Of a stretch of DNA of 44,123 nt, positions 14,559 to 25,604 are shown piece by piece (within the stretch, counting starts at the first letter, position 1; the number at the start of each line of letters is the position of its first letter). The notes below the pieces were generated by a model that was not told the origin of the DNA, did not search any database, and worked only from the letters and a program-made list of their open reading frames with translations. Both the position numbers and the translations under genes were made by a program. The stretch is from Pseudomonadota bacterium (GTDB taxonomy: Bacteria > Pseudomonadota > Gammaproteobacteria > Burkholderiales > Thiobacillaceae): contig JAKADY010000025.1 in assembly GCA_021826065.1 (NCBI GenBank), forward strand, positions 1 through 44,123, written 5' to 3'.

Positions 14559-15047
14559 CTAGGAGTATTGCGGATCGAGGAGTTCCCGGTAATTGCCGGA
14601 GCTCAGGGCCTTGCGCAGGATGGATTGTGAATCGCCGCGGTAGAAGCGAAAGGACAGGCCCAGCCGGAAGCCCTGGGGTGTCAGGGTGCTGTGCATGACC
14701 ACCGCGAGTGCCTCGAAGACGGCGGGCTGGTTGCTGTTCTTCTGCGGGATCTCCAGGTAGAGGTTTAGTTCTTGACCCGGCCGCAGGTTGGCATCACAGA
14801 GGACGGCGGCGCCTGAGATGGAGACGTTTTCGGTTCTGCCGAGATGACGGAGCCGATCGTCGATGAGCGCGGCGCGCCAGCGAGCGACATAGCGGGGATG
14901 GGCGCGCCGGTTCGGTCTGGGAGGCTGGGGTTCAGAGGCTGCGGAGCCCCTCGCCGTCTGCAGCCCGGCAGTACTGGGCGGGCCGCCGTCATCTGCGATC
15001 GTGACCTCTGTATCTCCCTGACCCAATGATTCCGCAAGATCTGCCAT
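14559..15047 (-). CDS. PilZ domain protein
   Basis: This 162-residue cytoplasmic protein has a disordered Gly/Pro-rich N-terminus (1-45) and a PilZ domain. The cyclic-di-GMP binding residues are present as RRAHPR (47-52, the RxxxR motif) and NVSISGA (74-80, the [D/N]xSxxG motif). The rest follows the beta-barrel pattern (ELNLYLEIP, FRLGLSFRF). It should bind c-di-GMP; its target is unknown. A much longer open frame runs upstream antisense to rpsB, but homology begins only after the ATG at 15047. Confidence 0.85.
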   Translation of the reverse strand: MADLAESLGQGDTEVTIADDGGPPSTAGLQTARGSAASEPQPPRPNRRAHPRYVARWRAALIDDRLRHLGRTENVSISGAAVLCDANLRPGQELNLYLEIPQKNSNQPAVFEALAVVMHSTLTPQGFRLGLSFRFYRGDSQSILRKALSSGNYRELLDPQYS

Positions 15048-15291
15048 GGGTGTGTTCCGTTTACTGTGCGACCGATCCCGCAGGGGTACGGGCGCTCGAT
15101 TACAAGCTACAACAGTCTCGATTTCGGCACACGCCGGCGAATCCTTAGGGTCGACACCGGGCCTCAGGGATATGACCGCCGCGAATCTGGCGGGCCAGGC
15201 AGTTCGATGGCATCGCAATTGTGGCTCGTCCCGGCGACATGATATGATTTTGAATTCCGGACAGCCCGGATAAATCCACACACCCGTCCCA

Positions 15292-15360
15292 GTTAAGGTG
15301 TCCGCCGCTTGAAGGCGGATTCTCGGCGGGTGGCGGTTCAACCTTAACCTGATGGAGTCC
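15292..15360 (+). promoter_or_regulatory. Structured rpsB leader
   Basis: An outer stem, GTTAAGGT (15292-15299) with ACCTTAAC (15341-15348), encloses an inner hairpin TCCGCC/GGCGGA (15301-15306, 15314-15319) and a GGCGGGTGGCGG stretch. The stem ends just before the ribosome site GATGGAG and the rpsB ATG at 15366. In gammaproteobacteria ribosomal protein S2 represses its own mRNA through a leader structure. This looks like such an element, though its match to the known S2 motif was not computed. Confidence 0.5.
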
Positions 15361-15365
15361 CACCC

Positions 15366-16130
15366 ATGAGCATCACCATGCGCCAGATGCTGGAGGCCGG
15401 CGTGCATTTCGGCCACCAGACCCGTTACTGGAACCCGAAGATGGCCCCTTACATCTTCGGCCAGCGCAACAAGATCCATATCATCAATCTGGAAAAGACG
15501 CTGCCGCTGTTCGAGGAGGCCATGCGTTTCGCGCGGCAGCTGGCGGCCAACAAGGGGACCATCCTCTTCGTCGGGACCAAACGGCAGGCGCGCGACATCA
15601 TCGCCGAGGAGGCCACCCGCTGCGGCATGCCCTATGTGTCGCATCGCTGGCTGGGCGGCATGCTGACCAACTTCAAGACGGTCAAGCAGTCCGTCAAACG
15701 CATGAAGGATATGGAGGCCCAACTGGCCGAGGGGGCGCGCGAGAGCCTGTCCAAGAAAGAGGTCCTACGTCTGCAGCGCGAGTACGACAACCTGGTACGC
15801 AGCCTGGGCGGGATCAAGGACATGGCCAGCCTGCCCGACGCCTTGTTCGTGGTGGATGTCGGCTATCAGAAGATCGCCGTCACCGAGGCCAACAAGCTGG
15901 GCATACCCGTCATCGGTATCGTCGACACCAACAACGCGCCCGAGGGGGTCGATTACGTCATCCCCGGCAATGACGACTCCAGCCGTGCCATCCGTCTGTA
16001 TGCGCGCGGTCTGGCCGACGCCATCCTGGAGGGTAAGGCCCAGGTCATCGAGGAGATGCTCAGCGCCGCCCAAGAAGGCGATGAGTACGTGGAGGTGGAA
16101 GAAACCGCCACGGCGGGCGAAGGCGAATAA
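15366..16130 (+). CDS. rpsB: 30S ribosomal protein S2
   Basis: This 254-residue protein has the S2 start [20 protein letters not shown] and the conserved blocks [29 protein letters not shown] and [23 protein letters not shown]. It joins the 30S subunit late and recruits S1. It opens the rpsB-tsf-pyrH-frr run. A structured leader precedes it and an attenuator-like hairpin follows. Confidence 0.98.
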   Translation: MSITMRQMLEAGVHFGHQTRYWNPKMAPYIFGQRNKIHIINLEKTLPLFEEAMRFARQLAANKGTILFVGTKRQARDIIAEEATRCGMPYVSHRWLGGMLTNFKTVKQSVKRMKDMEAQLAEGARESLSKKEVLRLQREYDNLVRSLGGIKDMASLPDALFVVDVGYQKIAVTEANKLGIPVIGIVDTNNAPEGVDYVIPGNDDSSRAIRLYARGLADAILEGKAQVIEEMLSAAQEGDEYVEVEETATAGEGE

Positions 16131-16169
16131 ACGGGATCGGGCGGATTGGTTCCGCCTCGTTTCAGTGAC

Positions 16170-16189
16170 GCCCCGATCTGGGGCTTTTT
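16170..16189 (+). terminator. Intrinsic terminator/attenuator between rpsB and tsf
   Basis: GCCCC-GATCT-GGGGC followed by TTTTT is a classic short hairpin with a U-tract, 39 bp after the rpsB stop. Since tsf follows in the same operon, it probably terminates only part of the transcripts and sets a higher S2 than EF-Ts mRNA level. Confidence 0.7.
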
Positions 16190-16253
16190 ACGAATTTTTC
16201 GGGTCCGAACCGTTGTGTACACGGCGGCGGCCGCATGAACCAGGAGAAGCAAG

Positions 16254-17129
16254 ATGGCTGAAATCACCGCGTCCATGGTCAAGGAGCTGCGCGAGCGCAC
16301 CGACGCGCCGATGATGGACTGCAAGAAGGCATTGAACGAGGCCGGCGGCGACATGCAGAAGGCGGAGGAGATCCTGCGCGTGAAGTTCGGCGCCAAGGCC
16401 GCCAAGAGCGCCGGCCGCATCGCCGCCGAGGGCATGGTCGGCGTGCATATCACCCCGGACGGCAAGACCGGCGCCATCATTGAGGTCAACTGCGAGACCG
16501 ACTTCGTCGCCAAGAACGACGACTTCCAGGCCCTGGTGAAGAACCTGGCGCAGATGGTGGTCGAGCACAACCCGGCCGACGTGGCCGCCCTGTCGGCAAT
16601 GAAGATCGGTGACAAGACCGTCGAGGCGGTGCGCACCGAGCTCGTTGGCAAGATCGGCGAGAACATGTCCATCCGCCGCTTCATCCGCGTCGAGGCCCAG
16701 GGCAAGCTCGCCAGCTATGTACACGGCGGCGCCAAGATCGGCGTGCTGGTCGACGTGACGGGTGACGAGGCGCTCGCCAAGGACATCGCCATGCACATCG
16801 CCGCGGCAAAACCCAGGGCGTTGGACGCCGCCGGCGTGCCGCAGGACCTCATCGAGGCGGAACGCCGGGTGGCGGCGCAGAAGGCGGCCGAGTCGGGCAA
16901 GCCGGCCAACATCATCGAGAAGATGGTGGAGGGCGCCGTGCAGAAATTCCTGAAAGAGGTCACCCTGCTCTCCCAGCCCTTCGTCAAGGATGACAAGGTC
17001 ACGGTGGGCGACCTGCTCAAGTCCAAGGGTGCGCAGGTGCACGGCTTCACCCTGTATGTGGTCGGCGAGGGTATCGAGAAGAAGACGAGCGACTTCGCCG
17101 CCGAGGTGGCGGCCGCCGCCAAGGTCTGA
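16254..17129 (+). CDS. tsf: Elongation factor Ts
   Basis: EF-Ts is the guanine nucleotide exchange factor that recharges EF-Tu. This 291-residue protein contains the N-terminal domain with [19 protein letters not shown] and the core [10 protein letters not shown] motif that contacts EF-Tu. The length is normal. The ribosome site AGGAGAAGC precedes the ATG. It lies between rpsB and pyrH, as in most proteobacteria. Confidence 0.98.
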   Translation: MAEITASMVKELRERTDAPMMDCKKALNEAGGDMQKAEEILRVKFGAKAAKSAGRIAAEGMVGVHITPDGKTGAIIEVNCETDFVAKNDDFQALVKNLAQMVVEHNPADVAALSAMKIGDKTVEAVRTELVGKIGENMSIRRFIRVEAQGKLASYVHGGAKIGVLVDVTGDEALAKDIAMHIAAAKPRALDAAGVPQDLIEAERRVAAQKAAESGKPANIIEKMVEGAVQKFLKEVTLLSQPFVKDDKVTVGDLLKSKGAQVHGFTLYVVGEGIEKKTSDFAAEVAAAAKV

Positions 17130-17140
17130 GCGCCGCCGTC

Positions 17141-17857
17141 ATGTCCGCGCCGATCTACAACCGCATCCTGCTCAAGCTCTCCGGCGAGGCCCTGATGGGG
17201 CCCGACGCCTTCGGTTATCACGCCGAGACCCTGAATGGCATCGTACAGCAGATCGACGAGGTCGCCGGGTTGGGGGTGCAGATCGGCATCGTCGTGGGTG
17301 GGGGCAACCTCTTCCGCGGTGCCACCGGCGCCCTGGCCGGCATGGAACGCGCCACGGCTGATGCCATGGGCATGCTGGCCACGGTGATGAATGCCCTGGC
17401 GCTGAAGGATGCCCTGATGATGGCCGGCATCCCCGCGCACGTGCAGACCGCCGTGACAATCGCCCACGTCGGCGAGGCCTTCGAGCGGGATGCCGCCATC
17501 CGGCACCTGGAGGCCGGGCGCGTGGTGATCTTCGGCGGCGGCACGGGCAACCCGTTCTTCACCACCGACACGGCCGCGGCCCTGCGCGCCGCCGAGATCG
17601 GGGCGGAGTTGATGCTCAAGGCGACCAAGGTGGACGGTGTCTATACGGCCGACCCCAAGAAGGACCCCAGTGCCACGCGCTACACGGAGCTCAGCTTCGA
17701 CGAGGCCATCGCCCGCAACCTGGGCGTGCTCGACACCGCCGCCTTCGCCCTGTGCCGCGAGCGGAAGTTGCCGTTGCAGGTGTTTTCCATCTTCAAGCCG
17801 GGTGCGCTCAAGCGGGTCGTCACGGGCGAACCCGAGGGCACCCGCGTGGTTCCCTAG
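17141..17857 (+). CDS. pyrH: UMP kinase
   Basis: This 238-residue amino acid kinase family enzyme phosphorylates UMP to UDP. Visible motifs are [11 protein letters not shown] at the start, the phosphate loop [49 protein letters not shown], and [11 protein letters not shown] for nucleotide binding. It follows tsf after 11 bp and is followed by frr after a 167-bp gap. Confidence 0.98.
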   Translation: MSAPIYNRILLKLSGEALMGPDAFGYHAETLNGIVQQIDEVAGLGVQIGIVVGGGNLFRGATGALAGMERATADAMGMLATVMNALALKDALMMAGIPAHVQTAVTIAHVGEAFERDAAIRHLEAGRVVIFGGGTGNPFFTTDTAAALRAAEIGAELMLKATKVDGVYTADPKKDPSATRYTELSFDEAIARNLGVLDTAAFALCRERKLPLQVFSIFKPGALKRVVTGEPEGTRVVP

Positions 17858-18024
17858 ACGGTCGAAAGACGCATGACAGGCGACCGAGCAGGGCAGTCCC
17901 CAACCGGCATCGAGTGCCGGCGGGCAGCGGCTGCCGCCTGTCATCCACCCTCCGTCTGGGCCAGCGGGTCTGGGGGCGCACCGCGGTTCAAGCGTGCGAC
18001 AGTCCACGTCTATGGGGGTAGGCC

Positions 18025-18582
18025 ATGATCAACGACATCAAGCGTTCAGCCGAAGAGAAGATGAAGAAATCGATCGAGGCGCTGAAGGTGGAGTTTTCCA
18101 AGGTGCGCACGGGCCGGGCCCATGCCGGCATCCTCGATCACGTCAAGGTCGATTATTACGGCAGCCAGGTGCCGGTGAGCCAGGTGGCCAACGTCTCCGT
18201 GCTCGACCCCCACACCCTCGGGGTCACGCCCTGGGAGAAGAAGATGGCGCCCGTCATCGAGAAGGCCATCCGCGACTCCGACCTGGGGCTCAACCCGGCC
18301 ACGGTTGGCGAGCTGGTGCGCGTGCCCATCCCGGCCATGACCGAGGAGCGCCGCCGCGAGCTGGTCAAGGTGGTGCGCGGCGAGGCCGAGGGGGCCAAGG
18401 TCGCGGTGCGCAACATCCGCCGCGACGCCATCGCCCACCTGAAGGAATTGCTCAAGAATCACGAGATCGGTGAGGACGAGGAGCGTCGTGCCCAGGACGA
18501 GGTCCAGAAGATGACCGACCGGCACATCGCCGAGATCGACAAGCTGCTGGCGGAAAAGGAAAAGGACCTGATGTCGGTCTGA
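18025..18582 (+). CDS. frr: Ribosome recycling factor
   Basis: This 185-residue protein acts with EF-G to split post-termination ribosomes. It has the family landmarks [45 protein letters not shown] and the long three-helix bundle [20 protein letters not shown]. The length matches the usual 185 residues exactly. A TATGGGGGTAGGCC stretch gives a ribosome site before the ATG. Confidence 0.98.
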   Translation: MINDIKRSAEEKMKKSIEALKVEFSKVRTGRAHAGILDHVKVDYYGSQVPVSQVANVSVLDPHTLGVTPWEKKMAPVIEKAIRDSDLGLNPATVGELVRVPIPAMTEERRRELVKVVRGEAEGAKVAVRNIRRDAIAHLKELLKNHEIGEDEERRAQDEVQKMTDRHIAEIDKLLAEKEKDLMSV

Positions 18583-18600
18583 TTCCGCCGCGCCTCTCGC

Positions 18601-19359
18601 ATGACTCCCCAAGGGCTGCCCAGCAGCAGCACCCTCGATATCCCAGCGGTCTCCGACGTCCCACGGCACATCGCCGTGATCATGGACGGCAATGGCCGCT
18701 GGGCCAAACAGCGCAAGCTGCCCCGTGTGGCGGGGCACACCAAGGGGGTCGCCCGCGTGCGCGAGATCGTCGAGGCCTGTGTGCTGGCGGGCATCGAGCA
18801 CCTGACCCTGTTCGCCTTCAGCTCGGAGAACTGGCGGCGTCCGGCCGACGAGGTGAGCAAGCTAATGGAACTGTTCATGCAGGCCCTGGAGCGGGAGGTG
18901 GACCGTTTGCACCGAAACGGTATCCGGCTGCGCATCATCGGCGACAAGACCCGTTTCAACGCCCGGCTGCAACACCTGATCCGCGAGGCGGAAGCGCTGA
19001 CCGCCGGCAACAAGCGGCTCACGCTGACGGTGGCGGCCAACTACGGCGGCCGCTGGGACATCCTGCAGGCCTTCAACGCCTGGCTGCGCGACCACCCCGG
19101 CGGCCGCGAGATCACCGAGCTGGGCCTGACCCCCTACCTCTCCATGGCGGACGCCCCGGAACCCGACCTCTTCATCCGCACCGGGGGTGAGCAGCGCATC
19201 AGCAATTTCCTGCTCTGGCAGCTGGCGTATACGGAACTGTATTTCACCCCGACGCTGTGGCCGGATTTCGATGCCAAGGAGCTCGACCGCGCCATGGCCT
19301 GGTATCGGCAACGCGAGCGGCGCTTTGGACGCACCAGCGAGCAGGTCCACGTCGGCTGA
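18601..19359 (+). CDS. uppS: Undecaprenyl diphosphate synthase
   Basis: This cis-prenyltransferase makes the C55 lipid carrier for peptidoglycan and O-antigen. The 252-residue protein shows the catalytic Asp29 in [16 protein letters not shown], the GHTKGV block, [11 protein letters not shown], and the C-terminal [21 protein letters not shown] motif area. It is 18 bp downstream of frr. The stop is followed within 5 bp by the TTG start of cdsA. Confidence 0.97.
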   Translation: MTPQGLPSSSTLDIPAVSDVPRHIAVIMDGNGRWAKQRKLPRVAGHTKGVARVREIVEACVLAGIEHLTLFAFSSENWRRPADEVSKLMELFMQALEREVDRLHRNGIRLRIIGDKTRFNARLQHLIREAEALTAGNKRLTLTVAANYGGRWDILQAFNAWLRDHPGGREITELGLTPYLSMADAPEPDLFIRTGGEQRISNFLLWQLAYTELYFTPTLWPDFDAKELDRAMAWYRQRERRFGRTSEQVHVG

Positions 19360-19363
19360 GGGG

Positions 19364-20149
19364 TTGCGCCGGCGGCTGATCACCGGGGCGGCGCTCATCG
19401 CCGGCCTGCTCCTCGCGCTGTCCCTCGCCCCCGCCCACGTCTGGTCCCTGCTGATGCTGGCGATCGCCACGGCCGGGGCCTGGGAGTGGGCCGGGTTGAT
19501 GCCCCTCAAGCCCGCGTCGCGTCAGCTCTACACGGGGGTCACGGCCCTGCTGATCGCCCTGGCCGTCGCCTCCGGTTGGCAGGACAGCCCATGGGTCTAT
19601 CTGCCGGCCTTCTTGTTCTGGCTGCTCTTGGCGCCGCTCTGGTTGATGGGCCATTGGCACCTGCGTGCCCCCCTGGCGATGGCCGCCCTGGGGTGGCTGT
19701 TGCTCGTCCCGGCACCCCTGGCCATGATCCACCTGCGGGAGCTTGGACCTGCGGCCCTGCTGACGGTCGTCGGCGTCGTGGTCGTCGCCGACAGCGCCGC
19801 TTTTTTCGCCGGCCGACGCTTTGGCCGCCACAAGCTTGCACCGCGGATCAGTCCGGGCAAGACTTGGGAGGGATTCCTGGGCGCCTGGCTGGGGGTGGGC
19901 CTCTACGCCTTGTTGCTCGATCTCCTCCAGGCGGGGCCTGTCGGCGGTCTGTTCCAGACGCTGGTCGTCTTCTGGGGGCTTTTTGTCCTCTCGGTCGCCG
20001 GCGACCTGTTCGAGAGCTGGATGAAGCGCGAGGCCGGGGTCAAGGACAGCGGCCGGCTGCTGCCCGGTCATGGCGGCGTGCTCGACCGCATCGACAGCCT
20101 GCTGGCCGTGCTGCCTGCCGCAGTGCTCTACTGGATGTGGATCCAGTGA
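19364..20149 (+). CDS. cdsA: Phosphatidate cytidylyltransferase
   Basis: CdsA makes CDP-diacylglycerol for phospholipid synthesis. It is a polytopic membrane protein of about 261 residues with some eight hydrophobic helices. The C-terminal signature runs KREAGVKDSGRLLPGHGGVL followed by DRIDS, the CdsA family pattern. No ATG or GTG is available near the start. TTG at 19364 is chosen: it lies 5 bp after the uppS stop, follows CTGAGGGG as ribosome site, and gives MRRRLITGAALIAG, aligning with known N-termini. Confidence 0.92.
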   Translation: MRRRLITGAALIAGLLLALSLAPAHVWSLLMLAIATAGAWEWAGLMPLKPASRQLYTGVTALLIALAVASGWQDSPWVYLPAFLFWLLLAPLWLMGHWHLRAPLAMAALGWLLLVPAPLAMIHLRELGPAALLTVVGVVVVADSAAFFAGRRFGRHKLAPRISPGKTWEGFLGAWLGVGLYALLLDLLQAGPVGGLFQTLVVFWGLFVLSVAGDLFESWMKREAGVKDSGRLLPGHGGVLDRIDSLLAVLPAAVLYWMWIQ

Positions 20150-20241
20150 GGGGCGTGAAGACCGGTCTGCAATCGAAGCCGCGCTATGATGCCCCCCACA
20201 CCACCAGCGCCCCAGCCCCCTGACGACAACCGCTCCCCGTC

Positions 20242-21420
20242 ATGATCCGATGCAACCTGACCATCCTCGGCGCCACCGGCACCATCGGCATCAACACCCT
20301 CGACGTGGTGGCGATGCATCCCGAACGCTACACCGTCGTGGCGCTGACCGGACAGAATCAGGTCGAGCGCCTGGCCACCCAGTGTCGGCAGTTCAAACCG
20401 CGCTATGCCGTGGTCACAGATACGGCGCGGGCGCAGGAGCTACGCCACCTGCTCGCCGACACGGAGACCGAGGTCCTCTGCGGCGAGCGGGCCTTGGAAG
20501 AAGTGGCCAGCCTGCCCGAGGTGGACACGGTGATGGCGGCGATCGTGGGCGCCGCCGGGCTCAAGCCTGCCCTGGCCGCGGCGCGGGCCGGCAAGCGCAT
20601 CCTGCTGGCCAACAAGGAGACCCTGGTCATGGCCGGGCGCTTCTTCATGCAGGCCGTGCGCCGCGGGGGGGCAACCCTGCTGCCGATCGACAGCGAACAC
20701 AACGCCGTCTTTCAGTGCATGCCCGAACCCTATAGCGGTGACTTCGCCACGCATGGCGTGCGACGTATACTGCTCACCGCCTCAGGCGGCCCCTTCCGCA
20801 CCCGACCGATCGAGACCCTGGCAACGGTCACCCCCGACGAGGCGGTGGCACACCCCAACTGGGTGATGGGCCGCAAGATTTCGGTCGACTCGGCCACCAT
20901 GATGAACAAGGGGCTGGAGGTGATCGAGGCGCACTGGCTGTTCAATGCGCGGGCCGATCAGATCGAGGTGGTGATCCATCCGCAGAGCATCGTGCACTCC
21001 ATGGTCGAGTATATGGATGGCTCGGTCCTCGCCCAACTCTCCAACCCGGACATGCGCACCCCCATTGCGCACGCCCTGGCCTATCCCGACCGCATCGAGG
21101 CGGGTGTGCCCTGGCTCGATCTGCCGCGCCTGGGCCAGTTGAGCTTCGAGACCCCGGACACCCGCCGCTTCCCCTGTCTCGCCCTGGCCTATCGTGCGCT
21201 CGAGACCGGGGGTGCGGCGCCGACCGTGCTCAACGCCGCCAACGAGGTAGCGGTGCAGGCATTTCTCGACCGCCGCATCCCCTACCCGGCCATCGCCCAG
21301 ACCCTGGAGCGCTGCCTGGACCGCCTCGGCGATCGCCCGGCCGAGGAACTCGACGCACTCGTTGCCCTCGATCAGGAATCCCGTGCCTACACTGCAGCAC
21401 TGATCGCCCAGCACGCATGA
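20242..21420 (+). CDS. dxr: 1-deoxy-D-xylulose 5-phosphate reductoisomerase
   Basis: This 392-residue NADPH enzyme makes MEP, the committed step of non-mevalonate isoprenoid synthesis, and so feeds UppS upstream. It contains the NADPH-binding start [17 protein letters not shown] (the glycine loop has Ala and Thr where Ser is common), [11 protein letters not shown], the metal/substrate block [23 protein letters not shown] and [20 protein letters not shown]. The stop overlaps the rseP start (ATGA). Confidence 0.97.
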   Translation: MIRCNLTILGATGTIGINTLDVVAMHPERYTVVALTGQNQVERLATQCRQFKPRYAVVTDTARAQELRHLLADTETEVLCGERALEEVASLPEVDTVMAAIVGAAGLKPALAAARAGKRILLANKETLVMAGRFFMQAVRRGGATLLPIDSEHNAVFQCMPEPYSGDFATHGVRRILLTASGGPFRTRPIETLATVTPDEAVAHPNWVMGRKISVDSATMMNKGLEVIEAHWLFNARADQIEVVIHPQSIVHSMVEYMDGSVLAQLSNPDMRTPIAHALAYPDRIEAGVPWLDLPRLGQLSFETPDTRRFPCLALAYRALETGGAAPTVLNAANEVAVQAFLDRRIPYPAIAQTLERCLDRLGDRPAEELDALVALDQESRAYTAALIAQHA

Positions 21421-22769
21421 CCACCCTCCTCGCCTTCGTCTTCACCCTGGCCCTGCTCATCGTCGTGCACGAGTACGGCCACTACGCGGTGGCCCGCCTG
21501 TGCGGGGTGAAGGTCTTGCGCTTCTCCGTGGGTTTCGGCCGTGTGTTGGTGAGCCGGCGCGACGCCAGCGGCACCGAGTGGGCCCTGTCCGCCTTTCCCT
21601 TGGGCGGTTACGTCAAGATGCTCGACGAACGCGAGGGGCCGGTACCCCCAGAGGAACAGGCTTATGCCTTCAACCGGCAGGGCGTGTGGCGTCGCATCGC
21701 CATCGTCGCCGCCGGGCCGGCCGCCAACCTGCTATTGGCTGTACTGCTCTATTGGGGGCTTTATGCCACCGGCGTGCCGGCCTTGAAGCCCCTGCTGGGC
21801 GAGCCCCTGGCCGGCTCGCCGGCCGCGGTGGCCGGCATCCGTGCCGGCGAAGAGGTCGTCCGCATCAACGGCGAGCGCGTCGAGAGCTGGCAGGACTTCC
21901 ATCTCCTGCTACTGCGGCATGGCCTCGGCAGCGACCGGCTCGAGCTGGAAACCCGTGACGCCAATGGCTACATCGCCTTCCGCCGGTTGGATCTCGCTGC
22001 GATCGACCGTGCGGCCTTCGAGACCGACCCGCTGCGACAGGTGGGCTTGCAGCGCTATACGCCGCCAGTCATGCCAGTCATCGGCGAGCTGCAGCCGGGT
22101 GGTGTGGCCGAACGTGCGGGGCTACGCGCCGGCGACCGGATCGTCGCGGTCGATGACCGCCCGGTCACCCGCTGGGACGAGGTGGTGGAGGCGATCCGCG
22201 CGCGGCCGGGCGAGCCCGTCCGCTTGGAGATTGCGCGTGCCGCCGAGTCCCTGACCATCGTCCTGACCCCCGAGCGCGTGACCCAGGGCGGGCAGACCGT
22301 GGGCCGTATCGGCGCCGGCCCGAGGCTGGAGCCGGGGGTGTTGGAGTCGCTGCAGACCGAGGTGCGCTACGACCTCCTGCCCGCCCTCTGGCGCGGTGTG
22401 CAGAAGACCTGGGAGCTGGCGGTCTTCAGCCTGGAGATGCTGGGTCGCATGGTGATCGGCCAGGTGTCGCTGCAAAACCTCTCCGGCCCCATCACCATCG
22501 CCGATTACGCCGGGCAGACGGCCAGCGCAGGACTGGTGCCCTTCATCACCTTCCTGGCCCTGATCAGCATCAGCCTGGGCGTGCTCAATCTGCTGCCGGT
22601 GCCCATCCTTGATGGGGGGCATTTACTGTATTATTTCGCCGAGCTGGCCACCGGCCGGCCAGTTTCCGAGCGCATCCAGATGATCGGGCAACGCGTGGGC
22701 ATCGTCCTGATCGGCTTTCTGATGTTCTTCGCGCTCTACAACGACCTGTTCAGGCTCATCTCCCGTTGA
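21417..22769 (+). CDS. rseP: Site-2 zinc metalloprotease RseP
   Basis: This 450-residue inner-membrane protease cleaves the RseA anti-sigma factor within the membrane in the envelope stress pathway. The zinc site is HEYGH near residue 18, with the third ligand in [15 protein letters not shown] near the C-terminus. Two PDZ domains lie between ([20 protein letters not shown] and [20 protein letters not shown]). Four membrane helices are placed as usual. It is coupled to dxr by ATGA overlap and sits just before bamA. Confidence 0.97.
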   Translation: MTTLLAFVFTLALLIVVHEYGHYAVARLCGVKVLRFSVGFGRVLVSRRDASGTEWALSAFPLGGYVKMLDEREGPVPPEEQAYAFNRQGVWRRIAIVAAGPAANLLLAVLLYWGLYATGVPALKPLLGEPLAGSPAAVAGIRAGEEVVRINGERVESWQDFHLLLLRHGLGSDRLELETRDANGYIAFRRLDLAAIDRAAFETDPLRQVGLQRYTPPVMPVIGELQPGGVAERAGLRAGDRIVAVDDRPVTRWDEVVEAIRARPGEPVRLEIARAAESLTIVLTPERVTQGGQTVGRIGAGPRLEPGVLESLQTEVRYDLLPALWRGVQKTWELAVFSLEMLGRMVIGQVSLQNLSGPITIADYAGQTASAGLVPFITFLALISISLGVLNLLPVPILDGGHLLYYFAELATGRPVSERIQMIGQRVGIVLIGFLMFFALYNDLFRLISR

Positions 22770-22773
22770 TTCG

Positions 22774-25095
22774 ATGAAAACAAGAACGCTCCCGCTCATC
22801 GTTGCCCTGCTCAGCGCCCCCGCCCATGCCTTCCAACCCTTTCAGGTGAAGGACATCCGCGTCGAGGGCATCCAGCGCACCGAGGCAGGCACCGTCTTCA
22901 GCTACCTGCCCGTCAAGGTCGGCGACACACTCGATCCGGAGCGCGCGGCGGCGGCCATCCGCGCCCTCTACGCCACGGGGTTCTTCAAGGACGTGCGGCT
23001 GGAGGTGCAAAACGATGTGCTGATCGTCTTCCTCGAAGAGCGTCCCGCCATCGCCCAGATCAGCTTCACGGGCATGAAGGAGTTCAACAAGGACGACATC
23101 CTCAAAAGCCTCAAGGACCTGGGTCTGGCGGAGGGCCGCATCCTCGACCAGTCGCTGCTCGACCGCGCCGAACAGGAACTCAAGCGGCAGTATTTCAACC
23201 GCGGGATGTATGCCGCCCAGGTGAAGACGCGCCTGTCGCCCCTGGAGCGAAACCGCACCGCCATCACCTTCGAGGTGAGCGAAGGCGAGGTGGCGAAGAT
23301 CCGTGGCATCAACATCGTCGGCGCCAAGGCCTTCAGCGAGCGGGAACTGCTCAAGCTCTTCACCCTGACCACGCCCGGCTGGCTCACCTGGTTCACCAAG
23401 AACGACCAGTACTCGCGTCAGAAACTCGCGGCAGACCTGGAGACCCTGCGCTCGCACTATCTCAATAGGGGTTTTCTCGAATTCGCCATCGAGTCCACGC
23501 AGGTCTCCATCACCCCCGACAAGCGCGACATCTACATCACCATCAACATCAACGAGGGCGAGCGTTACAAGGTCTCGGAGGTCAAGTTCGCCGGCAACCT
23601 GGTGATCCCGGAACCCGAGCTCGCCAAGATGGTGAGCCTAAAGGCGAGCGACTTCTTCTCGCGCGAACAGCTCAACGAATCCATCAACCGCATCAGCGAC
23701 CGCCTGGGCAACGATGGCTATGCCTTTGCCAACGTCAACGCCGCGCCTGAGCTGGACAAGGACAAGCGGGAGGTGGGGCTCACCCTGCTGATGGACCCGG
23801 GCCGCAAGGTCTATGTCCGCCGCATCAACATCAGCGGCAACACCCGTACGCGCGATGAGGTGATCCGCCGCGAGATGCGCCAGCTCGAGGGCGGACTCTA
23901 TGCCGCCGACAAGATCAAACGCTCGCGCGAGCGGGTTGAGCGCCTGGGCTATTTCAGCGACATCAACCTGGAGACGCCGATCGTGCCCGAGGCGACCGAC
24001 CAGGTCGACCTCAATCTTTCAGTGACCGAGCGGCCCACCGGCAACCTCATGCTGGGGGCCGGTTTCTCCAGTTCCGAGGGGCTGGTGCTGTCGGCCTCCG
24101 TCTCGCAGAACAACCTGTTCGGCACGGGCAACCGGCTCGCCGCGCAGATCAACAGCGGCAGCGTCAACACCGTCTATTCCCTGTCCTTCACCAACCCGTA
24201 TTACACCCCCGACGGGGTGAGCCTGGGCTATGACCTCTACCGGCGCGACGTCGACACCGACCGTCTGGACGCGGTGTCGACCTTCAGCACCTCCACCCTG
24301 GGTGCCGGCCTGCGCCTGGGGCTGCCGCTCACCGAATACGACTCCCTGCAGCTGGGCGCGGCTATCGAGCGCTATGAGTTAACGCTCTATCCCAACAGCC
24401 CGCAGCAATACAAGGACTTCGCCATCAAGTTCGGTGGCAGCGCCGCCGGCGTGACCACCGATTCCCTGCGGCTCGACATCGGCTGGGCGCGCGACAGCCG
24501 CGACAGCATCCTCTACCCGACCAAGGGGACCCTGCAGCGCATCTATGGCGAGACCGGCACACCCGTCGGCGACCTCAAGTACTACAAGCTGTCCTACCAG
24601 CACCAGTGGTGGTGGCCGCTCACCAGCACCGTGAGCCTTGCCCTGAACGGCGAGATCGGCTGGGGCGGCGGCTACGGCGGCAAGCCCCTGCCCTTCTTCC
24701 GCAATTATTTCGCCGGCGGCATCGGCTCGGTGCGCGGTTTCGACTCGGGCACCCTGGGGCCCCAAGGCCTGGACAGCAGCAACCGGCCCTTCTCGCTCGG
24801 CGGCGACAAGCGCCTGGTCGGAAATGCCGAGCTCTATTTCCCGGTGCTCGGCGCCGGCAAGGACAAGAGCCTGCGCCTGAGCGCCTTCATCGACGCCGGC
24901 GGGGTCTGGGGCCCGGATGACTATCTCGGCCGCTACAAGAAGATTTCGCTCAGCGAATTGCGTTACTCTGGCGGTATCGCCGTGACCTGGTACTCGCCCT
25001 TCGGACCGATCAAGCTGTCGCTCGCCGCCCCCTTCAAGACCCAGCCGGACGACCGCAAACAGGCCTTCCAGTTCCAGTTGGGCAATGTCTTCTGA
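22774..25095 (+). CDS. bamA: Outer membrane protein assembly factor BamA
   Basis: This 773-residue protein has a signal peptide ([19 protein letters not shown]). Five POTRA domains span roughly residues 22-420, the first starting [20 protein letters not shown], followed by the 16-strand Omp85 barrel. The conserved barrel loop motif [18 protein letters not shown] (the VRGF motif) and the terminal aromatic residue (GNVF) are present. It inserts beta-barrel proteins into the outer membrane. It starts 4 bp after rseP and is followed by its chaperone gene skp. Confidence 0.98.
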   Translation: MKTRTLPLIVALLSAPAHAFQPFQVKDIRVEGIQRTEAGTVFSYLPVKVGDTLDPERAAAAIRALYATGFFKDVRLEVQNDVLIVFLEERPAIAQISFTGMKEFNKDDILKSLKDLGLAEGRILDQSLLDRAEQELKRQYFNRGMYAAQVKTRLSPLERNRTAITFEVSEGEVAKIRGINIVGAKAFSERELLKLFTLTTPGWLTWFTKNDQYSRQKLAADLETLRSHYLNRGFLEFAIESTQVSITPDKRDIYITININEGERYKVSEVKFAGNLVIPEPELAKMVSLKASDFFSREQLNESINRISDRLGNDGYAFANVNAAPELDKDKREVGLTLLMDPGRKVYVRRINISGNTRTRDEVIRREMRQLEGGLYAADKIKRSRERVERLGYFSDINLETPIVPEATDQVDLNLSVTERPTGNLMLGAGFSSSEGLVLSASVSQNNLFGTGNRLAAQINSGSVNTVYSLSFTNPYYTPDGVSLGYDLYRRDVDTDRLDAVSTFSTSTLGAGLRLGLPLTEYDSLQLGAAIERYELTLYPNSPQQYKDFAIKFGGSAAGVTTDSLRLDIGWARDSRDSILYPTKGTLQRIYGETGTPVGDLKYYKLSYQHQWWWPLTSTVSLALNGEIGWGGGYGGKPLPFFRNYFAGGIGSVRGFDSGTLGPQGLDSSNRPFSLGGDKRLVGNAELYFPVLGAGKDKSLRLSAFIDAGGVWGPDDYLGRYKKISLSELRYSGGIAVTWYSPFGPIKLSLAAPFKTQPDDRKQAFQFQLGNVF

Positions 25096-25104
25096 GGATT
25101 GGTC

Positions 25105-25596
25105 ATGAAACGCCTTTGTCTGCTGCTCCTCTTCCCCCTGCTGCTCACCGGCCCCGTTTGGGCCAACGAGACGCGCATCGGTTTCGTCAACACCGACCGC
25201 ATCTTCCGCGAGTCGCAACTGGCCATCCGTGCGCAGAAGAAGCTCGAACGCGAGTTCTCCAACCGCGAACAGGAGATCCAGAAACAGATCAAGCAGGCCC
25301 GCGACCTGCAGGCATTCTTGGAGAAGGAGGGCCTGACCCTGGCCGAGGCCGAGCGCACCCGGCGAGAGCGCGAGCTGGCCAACCTCAACCGCGACATCCA
25401 GCGCGCGCAGCGCGAGTTTCGCGAGGACCTCAACCAGCGCAAGAACGAGGAGTTCGCCGCCGTGCACGAACGTGCGCGCAAGGCCATCATCGAGCTGGCC
25501 GAGCGGGAGAAGTTCGACCTGATCCTGGAAAACGTCGTCTACGCCAGCCCGCGGGTGGACATCACCGATCGCGTCATCCGTCTGCTGGACCGCTAG
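25105..25596 (+). CDS. skp: Periplasmic chaperone Skp/OmpH
   Basis: This 163-residue protein has a signal peptide ([17 protein letters not shown]), then the short beta core [13 protein letters not shown] and a long charged helical hairpin (about 50-130) that forms the tentacles of the trimer. The C-terminal strand [16 protein letters not shown] closes the core. It holds unfolded outer membrane proteins for BamA. The ATG at 25105 is chosen over a TTG at 25099, as it begins the signal peptide after TGAGGATTGG. Confidence 0.94.
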   Translation: MKRLCLLLLFPLLLTGPVWANETRIGFVNTDRIFRESQLAIRAQKKLEREFSNREQEIQKQIKQARDLQAFLEKEGLTLAEAERTRRERELANLNRDIQRAQREFREDLNQRKNEEFAAVHERARKAIIELAEREKFDLILENVVYASPRVDITDRVIRLLDR

Positions 25597-25604
25597 GCCC
25601 CGAT

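Noticed and set aside
14559-15722. Long minus-strand frame extending the PilZ gene to 15722
   Set aside because: The extension is antisense to rpsB and its leader and has no protein similarity. PilZ homology begins after the ATG at 15047.
16715-18007. Long minus-strand frame opposite tsf and pyrH
   Set aside because: It is antisense to two essential genes with clear family motifs.
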